DNA of 64,000 nucleotides, taken from Microbacterium sp. T2.11-28 (GTDB lineage: Bacteria; Actinomycetota; Actinomycetes; Actinomycetales; Microbacteriaceae). Positions 15,793-26,716 of this stretch are shown here, piece after piece. Under the pieces are notes generated by a model that saw only the letters and a program-made list of their open reading frames with translations, was not told the origin of the DNA and ran no database searches. The stretch spans positions 372,001 through 436,000 of the forward strand of contig NZ_CATNHF010000012.1 of NCBI RefSeq assembly GCF_950097975.1, in the 5' to 3' direction. Within the stretch, counting starts at the first letter, position 1. Every line of letters begins with the position of its first letter. The translations under genes were made by a program, and so were the position numbers.

Positions 15793-16326
15793 TCAGAGGG
15801 TGTTGGGCGCTTCGCCCTCACCCTGCGTCTTGGTCTGTCCCTCGTGCTCCTCGAAGCGCGCGAACGCCTCGGTCACCAGGCGCTCGGCCTCGGCCGCGTC
15901 GGCCCACTCGTCGACCTTGACCCACTTGCCGGGCTCGAGGTCCTTGTAGTGCTCGAAGAAGTGGTTGATCTCGTTCTTGGTCCACTCGTCCACGTCCGAG
16001 ACGTCCTGCACGTGGCCCCAGCGGGGGTCCTTGGCGAGCACGGCCACGACCTTGTCGTCGCCGCCGGCCTCGTCCGTCATCTTCAGCACGCCGACGGGGC
16101 GCACCTTCGCGAGGATGCCGGGGGCCAGGTCGTGGTCGAGGAGCACGAGCACGTCGAGCGGGTCGCCGTCCTCGCCGAGCGTGTTCTCGAAGAAGCCGTA
16201 GTTGGCGGGGTATCCCATCGGGGTGAACAGGATGCGGTCGAGGAACACGCGGCCGGTGCCGTGGTCGACCTCGTACTTGATCTTGCTGTTGCGCGGGATC
16301 TCGATGACGGCGTCGTACGCGCCCAT
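15793..16326 (-). CDS. ppa: Inorganic pyrophosphatase
   Basis: A 177-residue soluble family I pyrophosphatase, which hydrolyses PPi from biosynthetic reactions. Key stretches are IPRNSKIKYEVDHGTG, YPANYGFF and the metal-binding signature DGDPLDVLV (about 53-61). The late acidic helices are longer than in E. coli and end in a Glu/Thr-rich tail. The ATG at 16326 follows AAGGAG. It is a monocistronic gene convergent with the M23 peptidase. Confidence 0.97.
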   Translation of the reverse strand: MGAYDAVIEIPRNSKIKYEVDHGTGRVFLDRILFTPMGYPANYGFFENTLGEDGDPLDVLVLLDHDLAPGILAKVRPVGVLKMTDEAGGDDKVVAVLAKDPRWGHVQDVSDVDEWTKNEINHFFEHYKDLEPGKWVKVDEWADAAEAERLVTEAFARFEEHEGQTKTQGEGEAPNTL

Positions 16327-16528
16327 GCTGTGCTCCTTCGGAAAGTGCTGTGGATGCCGCCGACCAGCCTAGTCGCGGCCGGCCCCGCGTTCGGAACTCC
16401 GGAAGAGCGATGGTGATCGGGCCGGAAACACGAGATCGGGGCCGCCGACGCGGGATCTTCCGGAGTTGTGAACACCGAGCGCCCGTGCCCGCCCGCGCCG
16501 CGCCGGCGGGAGCGGATACCGTGGCGAT

Positions 16529-17521
16529 ATGGAACACCGTCCGGGCCTCGATCCCGCCGTCGCCGACGTGCGCCGTGCGGTGCGGTCGGCCCTGACGGGA
16601 CTCGCGGGACCGATCGTCGTCGGCCTCTCCGGCGGCGCCGACTCGCTCGCCCTCGCCGCGGCCGTCGCGTTCGAGGCGCCGAAGGCCGGTCTCTCGGCGT
16701 CGGCGGTGGTCATCGATCACGGGCTGCAGGCCGGGTCCGCGCAGGTGGCCGCCCGCGCCGCCGAGGCGGCTGCGTCCCTGGGGCTCCCCGCCCGCACGAT
16801 CCGGGTCGAGGTCGGCCGGGAGGGCGGGCCCGAGGCGGCCGCACGCGACGCCCGCCGCGAGGCGCTGCGCGGCGCCGCCCGCGACGCGGGGGCGACGGCC
16901 GTGCTGCTGGCGCACACTCTCGACGATCAGGCCGAGACCGTGCTGATCGGCTTGGCGAGAGGCTCCGGCGCGATGAGCCTCGGCGGCATGGCGCCGGTGC
17001 GCGAGGAGGACGGCATCCGCTGGATCCGGCCGCTGCTCGGCCTCCGCCGCGCGACCACGCGCGCCGCGTGCGCGGCCCAGGGCCTGCCGCCGTGGGACGA
17101 TCCGCACAACCTCGACCGGCGGTTCCTGCGCGTGCGGGTGCGTCAGGACGTGCTCCCCCTGCTCGAGACGTCGCTGGGTCCGGGCGTGGCCGAGGCGCTC
17201 GCGCGGACGGCCGACCAGCTGCGCGAAGACGCCGAGGCGTTCGACGCGATGATCGAGGAGACCATCGAGGACATCGTGGAGCACGCCGAGGCGGGGATCG
17301 CGGTGTCGGTCGCCGCGCTGGCCGCCAACCCGCCGGCGCTGCGCCACCGGATCATCCGCCACGTCGTGGCCAGCGAGTTCGGGGTGAGCCTCACACGCGT
17401 CCAGACGCTGGAGGTCGCGCGTCTGGTGACCGAATGGGCCGGTCAGGGCGCGATCGATCTGCCCGGCTGCCGGGCGCTCCGCCGCGGAGACCGGATCGAA
17501 TTCCGCGCTTCCGCGTCATAG
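16529..17521 (+). CDS. tilS: tRNA(Ile)-lysidine synthase
   Basis: A 330-residue enzyme that converts C34 of tRNA-Ile(CAU) to lysidine. The N-type ATP-pyrophosphatase PP-loop SGGADSLAL is at about 35-43, followed by VVIDHGLQ, LAHTLDDQAETVL and RPLLGLRRATTRAACAAQGLPPWDDPHN, all TilS landmarks. The C-terminal domain is short, as in actinobacterial homologues. TACCGT (16517-16522) lies 6 nt before the ATG, so the transcript is probably leaderless. In relatives tilS sits just upstream of hpt and ftsH; here an anchored surface protein gene is inserted between them. Confidence 0.96.
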   Translation: MEHRPGLDPAVADVRRAVRSALTGLAGPIVVGLSGGADSLALAAAVAFEAPKAGLSASAVVIDHGLQAGSAQVAARAAEAAASLGLPARTIRVEVGREGGPEAAARDARREALRGAARDAGATAVLLAHTLDDQAETVLIGLARGSGAMSLGGMAPVREEDGIRWIRPLLGLRRATTRAACAAQGLPPWDDPHNLDRRFLRVRVRQDVLPLLETSLGPGVAEALARTADQLREDAEAFDAMIEETIEDIVEHAEAGIAVSVAALAANPPALRHRIIRHVVASEFGVSLTRVQTLEVARLVTEWAGQGAIDLPGCRALRRGDRIEFRASAS

Positions 17522-17609
17522 CCGGCCCCCTCGTCGGTCTCATTCCCTGGCGGGTTCCCCGCCATGCGCGCCGCCGAACGCGGGCGCTCGACCTTGGGGG
17601 AGGTACGAC

Positions 17610-18902
17610 GTGGGCCTGCGGATGCGCGTGCGACGGACGGCGGCGGTGGTGGCGGCGATGGTCGCCGGCGGGACTCTGGCGGTGGGGATGGCCGCGGTCG
17701 CGGCCGCCGCGCCGCCCTACGCGACCGAGGCCGAGATCACCGCGGTGACGTTCGTCGACGAGACGGTGCAGTCGGGTCGCTCGACCGAGCTCACGGGCGA
17801 GTGGGCGCTGCCCGACGACCCGGCGGCGCCAGCGGGGTTCACGGTGGACCTCCCCGACGGGCTGCGCGGGCTCGCCGACGCGTTCGACCTGCGGGCCCCG
17901 GACGGCTCGGCGATGGGCAGCTGCGTGGTGACCGCGACGCAGATCGTCTGCGACATCGATGCCGACTACATCGCCACGCACCCGCGCGACCTGCACGGGA
18001 CGTTCGGGTTCTGGGCGCAGGTGACCACCCAGGTCACCGAGGCCACCGAGACCACCTACGACTTCGGCGACGTCGAGGGCACGATCACGGTCACCCCGCC
18101 GGCATCCGGCTGCCCGGACTGCACGTTCACCGGGCGCCCGAACAACAAGCACGGCGTGTACGACCGCGACGACGACACGATCGAGTGGACGATCGCCATC
18201 AAGGCGCCCGCGAGCGGGATGACCGCCGGGCAGGACGTCATGGTCGTCGAGCGCCTGGGCGCCGGACAGGAGTGGGTCCGCACCGGCGCCGGGACGCCGG
18301 CCCTCCGGGTGCTGGGGGCGGTGGAGCGCACGGCGACCGGCGCGCCGACCGGCTGGAGGAATGTCGGGGCGCGTGTCGGGGCGACCGTCACCGAGACCGC
18401 CGACGGCGTCGTGGTCGCTTTCACGGCCGAGGAGGGCTGGTTCTACGCGATCGTGGGGGAGGCGCGGGTGACCGACCGGGCGCTCACCACCTACACCAAC
18501 GACGCGGACATCACCGTGGCCACGGAGTCGCCGGTCGGCGTGTCCGCCACGGTCATCCGCCAGGGTGGTGGCGGCACGGGCAGCGGCACGCCGACGCATA
18601 CGCCGACACCGACCGCGACGCCGACGCCGACGCCGACCGCGACGCCGACGCCGACGCCCACCGCGACGCCGACCGCGACCCCGACGCCCACCGTGACACC
18701 CACCGCGACCCCGACACCCACGCCGACCGCCGGGGTGGGTTCCGAGTTCACGGCGACGCCGACCGCGGAGGCGACGCCGCCCCGCGGCGGGCTCGCCGTG
18801 ACCGGCGGCGACGTGCCGTGGGGCCTCCTGTGGGCGGCGCCGGTGATGATCGCGCTCGGGGTGGGACTGCTCTCCCGCCGCCGCCGCGTCGCACAGGACT
18901 GA
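17610..18902 (+). CDS. Cell-wall-anchored surface protein with Ig-like adhesin region and TP-rich stalk
   Basis: A 430-residue exported protein. A signal peptide (about 1-37) is followed by an adhesin-like beta-sandwich region (about 40-320; phrases like VTFVDETVQSGRSTELTGEW and NKHGVYDRDDDTIEWTIAIK recall fibrinogen-binding/SpaA-type Ig domains). A Thr-Pro repeat stalk (about 328-372) comes next, then a sorting signal LAVTGG, a hydrophobic helix and RRRR. LAxTG is the form recognised by class E sortases of Actinobacteria. The GTG start is preceded by GGGGGAGG. It sits between tilS and hpt, which are normally close neighbours, so it may be a lineage-specific insertion. The ligand is unknown. 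Confidence 0.8.
   Translation: MGLRMRVRRTAAVVAAMVAGGTLAVGMAAVAAAAPPYATEAEITAVTFVDETVQSGRSTELTGEWALPDDPAAPAGFTVDLPDGLRGLADAFDLRAPDGSAMGSCVVTATQIVCDIDADYIATHPRDLHGTFGFWAQVTTQVTEATETTYDFGDVEGTITVTPPASGCPDCTFTGRPNNKHGVYDRDDDTIEWTIAIKAPASGMTAGQDVMVVERLGAGQEWVRTGAGTPALRVLGAVERTATGAPTGWRNVGARVGATVTETADGVVVAFTAEEGWFYAIVGEARVTDRALTTYTNDADITVATESPVGVSATVIRQGGGGTGSGTPTHTPTPTATPTPTPTATPTPTPTATPTATPTPTVTPTATPTPTPTAGVGSEFTATPTAEATPPRGGLAVTGGDVPWGLLWAAPVMIALGVGLLSRRRRVAQD
18590..18735 (+). repeat. Low-complexity ACGCCGACN repeats encoding the TP stalk
   Basis: Tandem six- and nine-base units, ACGCCGACG/ACGCCCACC and variants, encode Thr-Pro and Thr-Ala-Thr-Pro. It is prone to slippage and may vary in length between strains. 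Confidence 0.85.
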
Positions 18903-19015
18903 TCCCGCCCGGGATCCCGCCTGCCCGGCACCCCGAGCGCCCGGGACCTCGAGACGGGGTCCCTGGCGGGGGCTCCCGGTCGGCCGGGTGCTGCGGGAAT
19001 GCCTACACTCGAAGC

Positions 19016-19567
19016 ATGCGCGCGGCCGACATCGCAGACCAGCTCACCAGCGTCCTCGTCACCGAGGAGCAGATCCACGAGAAGCTCGAGGAGCTCGCCG
19101 CGCGCGTGGTCGCCGACTACGAGGGCAAGGACCTGCTGCTCGTCGGCGTCCTCAAGGGCGCGGTCATGGTCATGGCCGACCTCGCCCGGGCGCTGCCGCG
19201 CGCGATCGCGATGGACTGGATGGCGGTCTCCTCCTACGGCGCGGGCACGAAGTCCAGCGGCGTCGTCCAGATCCGCAAGGACCTCGACACCGACCTCACC
19301 GGGAAGCACGTGCTGATCGTGGAGGACATCATCGACTCCGGGCTCACGCTCAGCTGGCTGCTCGAGAACTTCGCCTCCCGCGGCGCCGCGTCGATCGAGG
19401 TGCTCGCGCTGCTGCGCAAGCCCGAGGCCGCCAAGGTCGAGATCGACTGCCGCTACGTCGGCTTCGACATCCCCAACGACTTCGTCGTCGGCTACGGCCT
19501 CGACTACGCCGAGGGATACCGCAATCTGCGCGACGTCGCCGTCCTCGCCCCTCACGTCTACAGCTGA
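19016..19567 (+). CDS. hpt: Hypoxanthine phosphoribosyltransferase
   Basis: A 183-residue purine-salvage enzyme converting hypoxanthine or guanine plus PRPP to IMP/GMP. The PRPP-binding signature VLIVEDIIDSGLT is at about 100-112, with upstream GVLKGAVMVMADL and a downstream Mg/base-binding segment DFVVGYGLDYAEGYRNL. The ATG at 19016 is 6 nt after TACACT (19004-19009), pointing to a leaderless message. It directly precedes ftsH, the common actinobacterial order. Confidence 0.96.
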   Translation: MRAADIADQLTSVLVTEEQIHEKLEELAARVVADYEGKDLLLVGVLKGAVMVMADLARALPRAIAMDWMAVSSYGAGTKSSGVVQIRKDLDTDLTGKHVLIVEDIIDSGLTLSWLLENFASRGAASIEVLALLRKPEAAKVEIDCRYVGFDIPNDFVVGYGLDYAEGYRNLRDVAVLAPHVYS

Positions 19568-19650
19568 GCGGCACCCGGCCCCGACGTACGGTACGCCGTG
19601 GGCGAATGCACAGACGCCCCATAGACGGCGCGCGATAGCCTGAGCGGACC

Positions 19651-21660
<2,010 letters not shown>

Positions 21661-21669
21661 GCTCGGGTC

Positions 21670-22260
21670 GTGGCTGTCGACCGTGACCGCGTCGCCGCAC
21701 TGGTGCGCGACCTCCTCGAGGCGATCGGGGAGGATCCCGACCGTCCGGGCCTGCGGCTGACCCCGCAGCGGGTCGCCGACGCCTACGCCGAGTTCTTCTC
21801 GGGCGTGGGGGAGGATCCCGCGGCCCCGCTCGCGCACACCATCTCGGTGACCCGCGGTCCCGCTCCCGACACGCTGCCCTCGGGGGCGGTGATGCTCCGC
21901 GACATCCGCTTCCGGTCGGTGTGCGAGCACCACCTCCTGCCGTTCGCGGGTCATGCGCACATCGCCTACCTGCCGGGTGAGCAGGTGGTCGGGCTCGGCG
22001 CGCTGCCGCGCGTGGTCGACGTGCTCTCCGCGCGCCCGCAGGTGCAGGAGCGGCTCGGCGAGCAGATCGCCGACGTCATCGCCGGCTCGCTCGACACCCG
22101 CGGGGTGCTCGTCGTCCTCGATGCGACCCACGAATGCGTCACCATGCGCGGCGGACGTCAGCCCGACGCGTCGACGGTGACCGTCGCCGCCCGCGGCGAG
22201 CTGGCCGATCCCGCCGCCCGCGCGGAGATCATGCTGCTGCTGACGGGCCGCGCCCCGTGA
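21670..22260 (+). CDS. folE: GTP cyclohydrolase I
   Basis: A 196-residue enzyme catalysing GTP to dihydroneopterin triphosphate, the first step of folate synthesis. Zinc ligands are visible in SVCEHHLLPF and ATHECVTMRG, with the GTP-binding EQVVGLGALPR segment between. The GTG start is 6 nt after TAGGCT (21658-21663), which overlaps the ftsH stop codon. That suggests an internal leaderless promoter in addition to read-through from ftsH. It is followed by folP, folB and folK. Confidence 0.97.
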   Translation: MAVDRDRVAALVRDLLEAIGEDPDRPGLRLTPQRVADAYAEFFSGVGEDPAAPLAHTISVTRGPAPDTLPSGAVMLRDIRFRSVCEHHLLPFAGHAHIAYLPGEQVVGLGALPRVVDVLSARPQVQERLGEQIADVIAGSLDTRGVLVVLDATHECVTMRGGRQPDASTVTVAARGELADPAARAEIMLLLTGRAP

Positions 22261-22273
22261 CGGGCACGACGCC

Positions 22274-23095
22274 ATGACCCTCCTGATGGGAATCGTCAAC
22301 GCGACGCCGGACTCGTTCAGCGACGGCGGGCGCTACCTCGGCGTCGACGACGCGGTCGCCCACGGGCGCGCGCTCGTGGCCGCCGGTGCCGACATCCTCG
22401 ACGTCGGAGGCGAGTCCACGCGGCCGGGGGCGCAGCGGGTGCGTCCCGACGTGGAGCGCTCGCGGGCGCTGCCGGTCATCGAGGCGCTCGCCGCCACGGG
22501 CGCCATGATCAGCGTCGACACGATGAACGCGTCCACCGCGCAGGCGGCCATCGACGCCGGGGCGCTGATCGTCAACGACGTGTCGGGCGGACTGGCAGAC
22601 CCCGAGATCCTCGAGGTCGTCGCCGACACCGAGGCGCACATCGCGCTGGGTCACTGGCGGGGTCCGTCCACCCAGATGTACGCGCGGGCGCAGTACGACG
22701 ACGTGGTCGACGAGGTCGTCGCCGAGCTCGCCGAGCGCCGGCACGAGGCGATGGCAGCCGGGATCCCGCCGGGGCGCATCATCCTCGACCCCGGATTCGG
22801 CTTCGGCAAGCGCGGAGCGCAGAACTGGGCCCTGCTGCGCGGGCTCGAGCGCATCGTCGCGATGGAGTCCCGGGTGCTCGTGGGAACGAGCCGCAAGGGC
22901 TTCCTCGCCGAACTGCTGACGGACGCGACGGACGGCACGGCGGGCGGGGGCGAGGCGACACAGGATCGCCGCGACCTAGCGACCGCGGTCACGAGCGTCC
23001 GTGCGGCCGAGGCGGGCGTCTGGGCCGTGCGGGTGCACGACATCGCGACGACGCGCGACGCGCTCGCCGTCTGGACCCGGGGGAGGCGGCCATGA
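22274..23095 (+). CDS. folP: Dihydropteroate synthase
   Basis: A 273-residue TIM-barrel enzyme joining 6-hydroxymethyl-dihydropterin-PP and p-aminobenzoate; it is the sulfonamide target. Landmarks are MGIVNATPDSFSDGG (7-21), DVGGESTRPG, SVDTMNASTAQAAIDAGA, IILDPGFGFGK and VGTSRKGFL. It overlaps folB by 4 nt (ATGA). Confidence 0.97.
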   Translation: MTLLMGIVNATPDSFSDGGRYLGVDDAVAHGRALVAAGADILDVGGESTRPGAQRVRPDVERSRALPVIEALAATGAMISVDTMNASTAQAAIDAGALIVNDVSGGLADPEILEVVADTEAHIALGHWRGPSTQMYARAQYDDVVDEVVAELAERRHEAMAAGIPPGRIILDPGFGFGKRGAQNWALLRGLERIVAMESRVLVGTSRKGFLAELLTDATDGTAGGGEATQDRRDLATAVTSVRAAEAGVWAVRVHDIATTRDALAVWTRGRRP

Positions 23096-23472
23096 CCACC
23101 GACGAGATCGCGATCACCGGCATCCGTGCCGTGGGATACCACGGCGTCTACGACCACGAGCGGCGCGACGGTCAGGAGTTCGTCGCCGACGTGGTGCTCG
23201 CGCTGTCGCTGCGCCGCGCCGCCGCGACCGACGACGTCGCCGACACCGTCCACTACGGCGAGCTCGCCGAGCAGGTGGCCGGCATCCTGTCGGGCGAGCC
23301 GGTCGACCTCCTCGAGACGCTCGCCGAGCGGATCGCCGGCGCGGCCCTCTCGTATCCGATCGTCGACGGCGTGACCGTGACGGTCCACAAGCCCCAGGCG
23401 CCGATCGCGGTGCCGTTCGGCGACGTGTCGGTGACCGTGCGGCGGCGCCGGGACGCGGCGGTGGGCGCATGA
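23092..23472 (+). CDS. folB: Dihydroneopterin aldolase
   Basis: A 126-residue aldolase producing 6-hydroxymethyl-dihydropterin. The family pattern is present: ITGIRAVGYHGVYDHERRDGQEFVADVVL (residues 7-35), then VHYGELAEQV and a late VTVHKPQAPI. It overlaps both neighbours by 4 nt. Confidence 0.96.
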   Translation: MTTDEIAITGIRAVGYHGVYDHERRDGQEFVADVVLALSLRRAAATDDVADTVHYGELAEQVAGILSGEPVDLLETLAERIAGAALSYPIVDGVTVTVHKPQAPIAVPFGDVSVTVRRRRDAAVGA

Positions 23473-24023
23473 GCCGCGATCTGGCGCAGGGCGTCGAGGC
23501 CGGCTCGCGCCGGCGCGGTGGCCGTCCCGCGGTGCCGGCCGTCATCGCGCTGGGGGCGAACCTCGGCGACCGCGCCGACACGATCGAGGCGGCCCTGGCC
23601 GACCTCGCGCGGCTGCCCCTGACCGAGGTGATCGACGCGGCCGAGCCGATCGAGTCCGTCGCGCTGACTCCGACGGGACGGGACGAGTCGGCGCCCGGCT
23701 ACCTCAACTCGGTCGCGCGGATCCGCACGCGGCTGGCACCGTCGGTGCTCCTGGACTATCTGCATGCGATCGAGGAGCGGCACGGCCGGGAGCGTCGCGC
23801 GGCGGGTCAGCCGCGCTGGCAGGACCGCACGCTCGATCTCGACCTGATCGTGTACGGCGAGGTCGTCTCCGACGACCCCGCCCTCACGCTGCCCCATCCG
23901 CGGGCCGCCGAGCGCGACTTCGTGCTGGCGCCGTGGCTCCTGCTCGACGGCGATGCCGTCCTGCCCGGACGGGGCCGCGTCGCCGACCTCCTCCGCGCCC
24001 TCGGCGACGAGGAGTCGCGATGA
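23469..24023 (+). CDS. folK: 6-hydroxymethyl-7,8-dihydropterin pyrophosphokinase
   Basis: A 184-residue kinase. Its hallmarks are VIALGANLGDRADTI, the substrate segment YLNSVARIRT and the Mg/ATP signature WQDRTLDLDLIVYG. About 22 basic and Gly-rich residues precede the core. The ATG at 23469 overlaps the folB stop, and the gene end overlaps DUF3180. Confidence 0.97.
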   Translation: MSRDLAQGVEAGSRRRGGRPAVPAVIALGANLGDRADTIEAALADLARLPLTEVIDAAEPIESVALTPTGRDESAPGYLNSVARIRTRLAPSVLLDYLHAIEERHGRERRAAGQPRWQDRTLDLDLIVYGEVVSDDPALTLPHPRAAERDFVLAPWLLLDGDAVLPGRGRVADLLRALGDEESR

Positions 24024-24514
24024 AGCGCACCGGTCCCGTCCCCCTCCTGATCGCCGTCGCGATCGGCGTCGTCGCCGGGTTCCTGATCGATCAGGTGCTG
24101 ACCGCCGGCTCCCAGCCGACGTTCACGCCCTCGCTCATGCTTCCCGTGCTCCTGGTCCTGCTGAGCGTCGCGCTGGTGGCGCTGGCGCTCCCGATCCGCC
24201 GCGCGACCGCGGGTGCCGAGGGCCGCCGCGTCGACCCGTTCCACGCCGTGCGGATCGCCATGCTGGCGCGCGCGTCGAGCATCGTCGGCGCGCTCGTGAC
24301 GGGCGTCGGCGGCGGACTCCTGCTCTTCCTCCTCACGAGACCCGTCACTCCCTCGTTAGGCTCGACGGGTGCGGTGCTGGCATCGGCGGCCGGAGGACTC
24401 GTCCTCGTGATCGCCGGTCTCGTGGCCGAGCACCTGTGCACCCTTCGGAAGGACGACGATGACGATCAGCCCGGATCAGCCGACCCCGGCTTCGGACTCT
24501 CCCACAGCGACTGA
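24020..24514 (+). CDS. DUF3180 membrane protein
   Basis: A 164-residue protein with four hydrophobic helices (about 7-27, 38-58, 89-110 and 120-142). It belongs to DUF3180, which almost always follows folK in Actinobacteria. It starts within the folK stop (ATGA). Its 3' end is overlapped for 56 nt by the next gene. Function unknown; co-location suggests a link to the folate/ftsH block. Confidence 0.88.
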   Translation: MKRTGPVPLLIAVAIGVVAGFLIDQVLTAGSQPTFTPSLMLPVLLVLLSVALVALALPIRRATAGAEGRRVDPFHAVRIAMLARASSIVGALVTGVGGGLLLFLLTRPVTPSLGSTGAVLASAAGGLVLVIAGLVAEHLCTLRKDDDDDQPGSADPGFGLSHSD

Positions 24515-25076
24515 CCCGGTCGCCGCCGCCCCCGCGGGCGGTGACGAGACGCTCGACGCCGGCACGTACGACGTCGTCGTCGAGCCGCGCAGCGAGAATC
24601 GGCTGCCGCTGGGCGACGGCACGTGGCACCAGATCTCGCGGAAGTACATCGTCGTCCAGCTCATCTCCAACGCGCTCTTCCTCGCGCTCGTGGTCGCGGC
24701 AGCCGTCGTGCTCGGGCTGGTCCTGAACCAGGCGTGGGTGTGGATCCCCGCCGCGGCCGTCGTCGCGGTGACGCTCGTCACGCTCATCGTGCTGCCGCGG
24801 CAGGCGCGCTCGATCGGCTACCAGCTCCGCGACGACGACCTCGTCTTCCGCCGCGGCATCCTCTGGCAGCGCATGGTGGCCGTGCCGTACGGGCGCATGC
24901 AGCTCGTCGACATCACCCACGGCCCGCTCGACCGCGGGTTCGGGATCGCCCAGCTCAAGCTCGTCACGGCCGCGGCGGCCACCGGCGTCACCATCCCGGG
25001 GCTCACCCAGGCGGCGGCCGAACGACTGCGCGACACGCTCATCGACGTCGCCGAGACGCGCCGGACCGGACTGTGA
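24459..25076 (+). CDS. Bacterial PH-domain (DUF304, YdbS-like) membrane protein
   Basis: A 205-residue protein with two transmembrane helices (about 73-117), then a bacterial PH domain, bPH2/DUF304 (about 120-200: IGYQLRDDDLVFRRGILWQRMVAVPYGRMQLVDI). This is the YdbS half of the YdbS/YdbT pair. GGAAGG precedes the ATG at 24459, which lies inside the DUF3180 gene. It ends in GTGA, coupling it to the YdbT-like gene. In Bacillus the pair affects antimicrobial-peptide sensitivity; its role here is unproven. Confidence 0.88.
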   Translation: MTISPDQPTPASDSPTATDPVAAAPAGGDETLDAGTYDVVVEPRSENRLPLGDGTWHQISRKYIVVQLISNALFLALVVAAAVVLGLVLNQAWVWIPAAAVVAVTLVTLIVLPRQARSIGYQLRDDDLVFRRGILWQRMVAVPYGRMQLVDITHGPLDRGFGIAQLKLVTAAAATGVTIPGLTQAAAERLRDTLIDVAETRRTGL

Positions 25077-26716
25077 GCACGCCCGAGACACCCGCCGTCC
25101 CCGCGCCGGCCGCCGTGGCGGACGTGCGCTCGCCGCTGAGCGACGGCGAGTGGCACCGTCTCCACCCGATGACGCCGCTCATGAAGGGCGGGCTCTTCCT
25201 CGTCGTCGTCATCGGCATCGTGGTCACCAATCTGCGGGACCGGCTGATCGCGCTGTTCCTGCCGGGCATGGCCGACGAGTACGAGTACGCGGGCGACCCG
25301 ATCGACTTCATCGTCGCCAACGACCTCCTCATCGTCGCGGCGCTCGTCGTGCTGGGCGTGCTGATCGTGCTGCTGGCGCTGTTCTGGCTGTCGTGGCGGT
25401 TCCACACCTTCCGCATCACCGGCGACGACGTGGAGGTCCGCAGCGGCGTGCTCTTCCGCACTCATCGCCGGGCGCCGCTGGACCGGGTGCAGGGTGTGAA
25501 CCTCACCCGGCCGATGATCGCCCGGATCCTCGGCATGGCCAAGCTGGAGGTCGTCGGCGCCGGCCTCGATGCCAACGTGAAGCTCGAGTACCTGTCGACG
25601 CCCAACGCCGAGGCGGTCCGCGGCGACATCCTGCGCCTGGCGTCGGGTCGCCAGCTCGCCGAGGGCCGCCGGGAGACCGGCGGGTCGCCGCGCGGACGCG
25701 CGGCCGCGGTGGTCAGCGCGGGGATCACGGGCCTCATCGAGGGCGAGGAGGGCGCGGACGACCATCCGGCCTCCGTGGTCCACCTTCCCCCGGGGCGGCT
25801 GATCGGCGCGCACCTGATGTCGGGATCGACCATCTGGCTGATCCTGCTGGTCATCGGCGTCGTGATCGGCTCGATCGTCGGGACGCCGTGGGTGCTGTTC
25901 TCGATCGTGCCGGCCCTCATCGGTTTCGGGGCCTACTGGTTCCGTCAGATCACACGGTCGCTGCGGTACTCGATCGCACCGACGCCGGCGGGCGTCCGCA
26001 TCACCTTCGGCCTGTTCACGACGATCACCGAGACCCTGCCGCCGGGCCGCATCCACGCCGTCGAGGTCGCCCAGCCCCTGCTGTGGCGCCGCCTGGGGTG
26101 GTTCCGCATCCGGGTGAACCGGCTCTCGGGTCGCGCGGCGACCGATACCTCGTCGCAGCAGTTCTCCGACGTGCTCCCGGTGGGAACGCTCGCCGACGTC
26201 GACCGCGTGCTCCGGCTCATCCTGCCGGGACTCCCCGACGACGCGCTGTCCGCGGTGCTGGAGCGCGGGATCCTCGGCCCCGTCGCAGGCGACCCCTACT
26301 CGAACACGCCCCGCCGCGCGCGCTGGCTGCGCCCGCTGTCCTGGCGGCGCAACGGGTTCCTCCTCACCGCCGACGCCCTGCTGCTGCGCAGCGGCGTGCT
26401 GCGCCGGGCGCTGGTCGTGCTGCCGCTCGCGCGGCTCCAGTCGATCCGGCTGTCGCAGGGTCCCGTAGCGCGGGCCCTGGATGTCGCCGACATCACCGGG
26501 CACACGGTGCTCGGCCAGGTCTCGGGCTCGCTCGGGATCCTCGACCGCACCGCAGCGGTGACCCTGTGGGCCGACGCCGCCGCCGCGGTGATCGACGCCT
26601 CGTCGCGCGACCACTCCCACCGCTGGGGGACGACGCCCGCCGAGCCGGTCGCGCCCGAGGCGGCCCCGGCGACGCCGGGCCCGATCGACGCGGCGTCGGC
26701 GGAGCTGTCGCCGTGA
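25073..26716 (+). CDS. Large bacterial PH-domain (YdbT-like) membrane protein
   Basis: A 547-residue membrane protein. Helix pairs (about 37-57 and 84-108) precede a first bPH2 domain (HTFRITGDDVEVRSGVLFRTHRRAPLDRVQGVNL). A further helix pair (about 250-290) is followed by a second bPH2 domain (SLRYSIAPTPAGVRITFGLF), and a third copy lies near the C-terminus (NGFLLTADALLLRSGVLRRALVVLPLARLQSIRL). The start is GTG overlapping the previous stop. It forms the YdbT half of the pair; the next gene overlaps it by GTGA. Confidence 0.87.
   Translation: MSTPETPAVPAPAAVADVRSPLSDGEWHRLHPMTPLMKGGLFLVVVIGIVVTNLRDRLIALFLPGMADEYEYAGDPIDFIVANDLLIVAALVVLGVLIVLLALFWLSWRFHTFRITGDDVEVRSGVLFRTHRRAPLDRVQGVNLTRPMIARILGMAKLEVVGAGLDANVKLEYLSTPNAEAVRGDILRLASGRQLAEGRRETGGSPRGRAAAVVSAGITGLIEGEEGADDHPASVVHLPPGRLIGAHLMSGSTIWLILLVIGVVIGSIVGTPWVLFSIVPALIGFGAYWFRQITRSLRYSIAPTPAGVRITFGLFTTITETLPPGRIHAVEVAQPLLWRRLGWFRIRVNRLSGRAATDTSSQQFSDVLPVGTLADVDRVLRLILPGLPDDALSAVLERGILGPVAGDPYSNTPRRARWLRPLSWRRNGFLLTADALLLRSGVLRRALVVLPLARLQSIRLSQGPVARALDVADITGHTVLGQVSGSLGILDRTAAVTLWADAAAAVIDASSRDHSHRWGTTPAEPVAPEAAPATPGPIDAASAELSP

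Noticed and set aside
18590..18735. CRISPR-like short repeats
   Set aside because: The repeats are contiguous 6-9-nt codons for Thr-Pro inside a coding region, with no spacers. No CRISPR array or cas gene is visible in the window.
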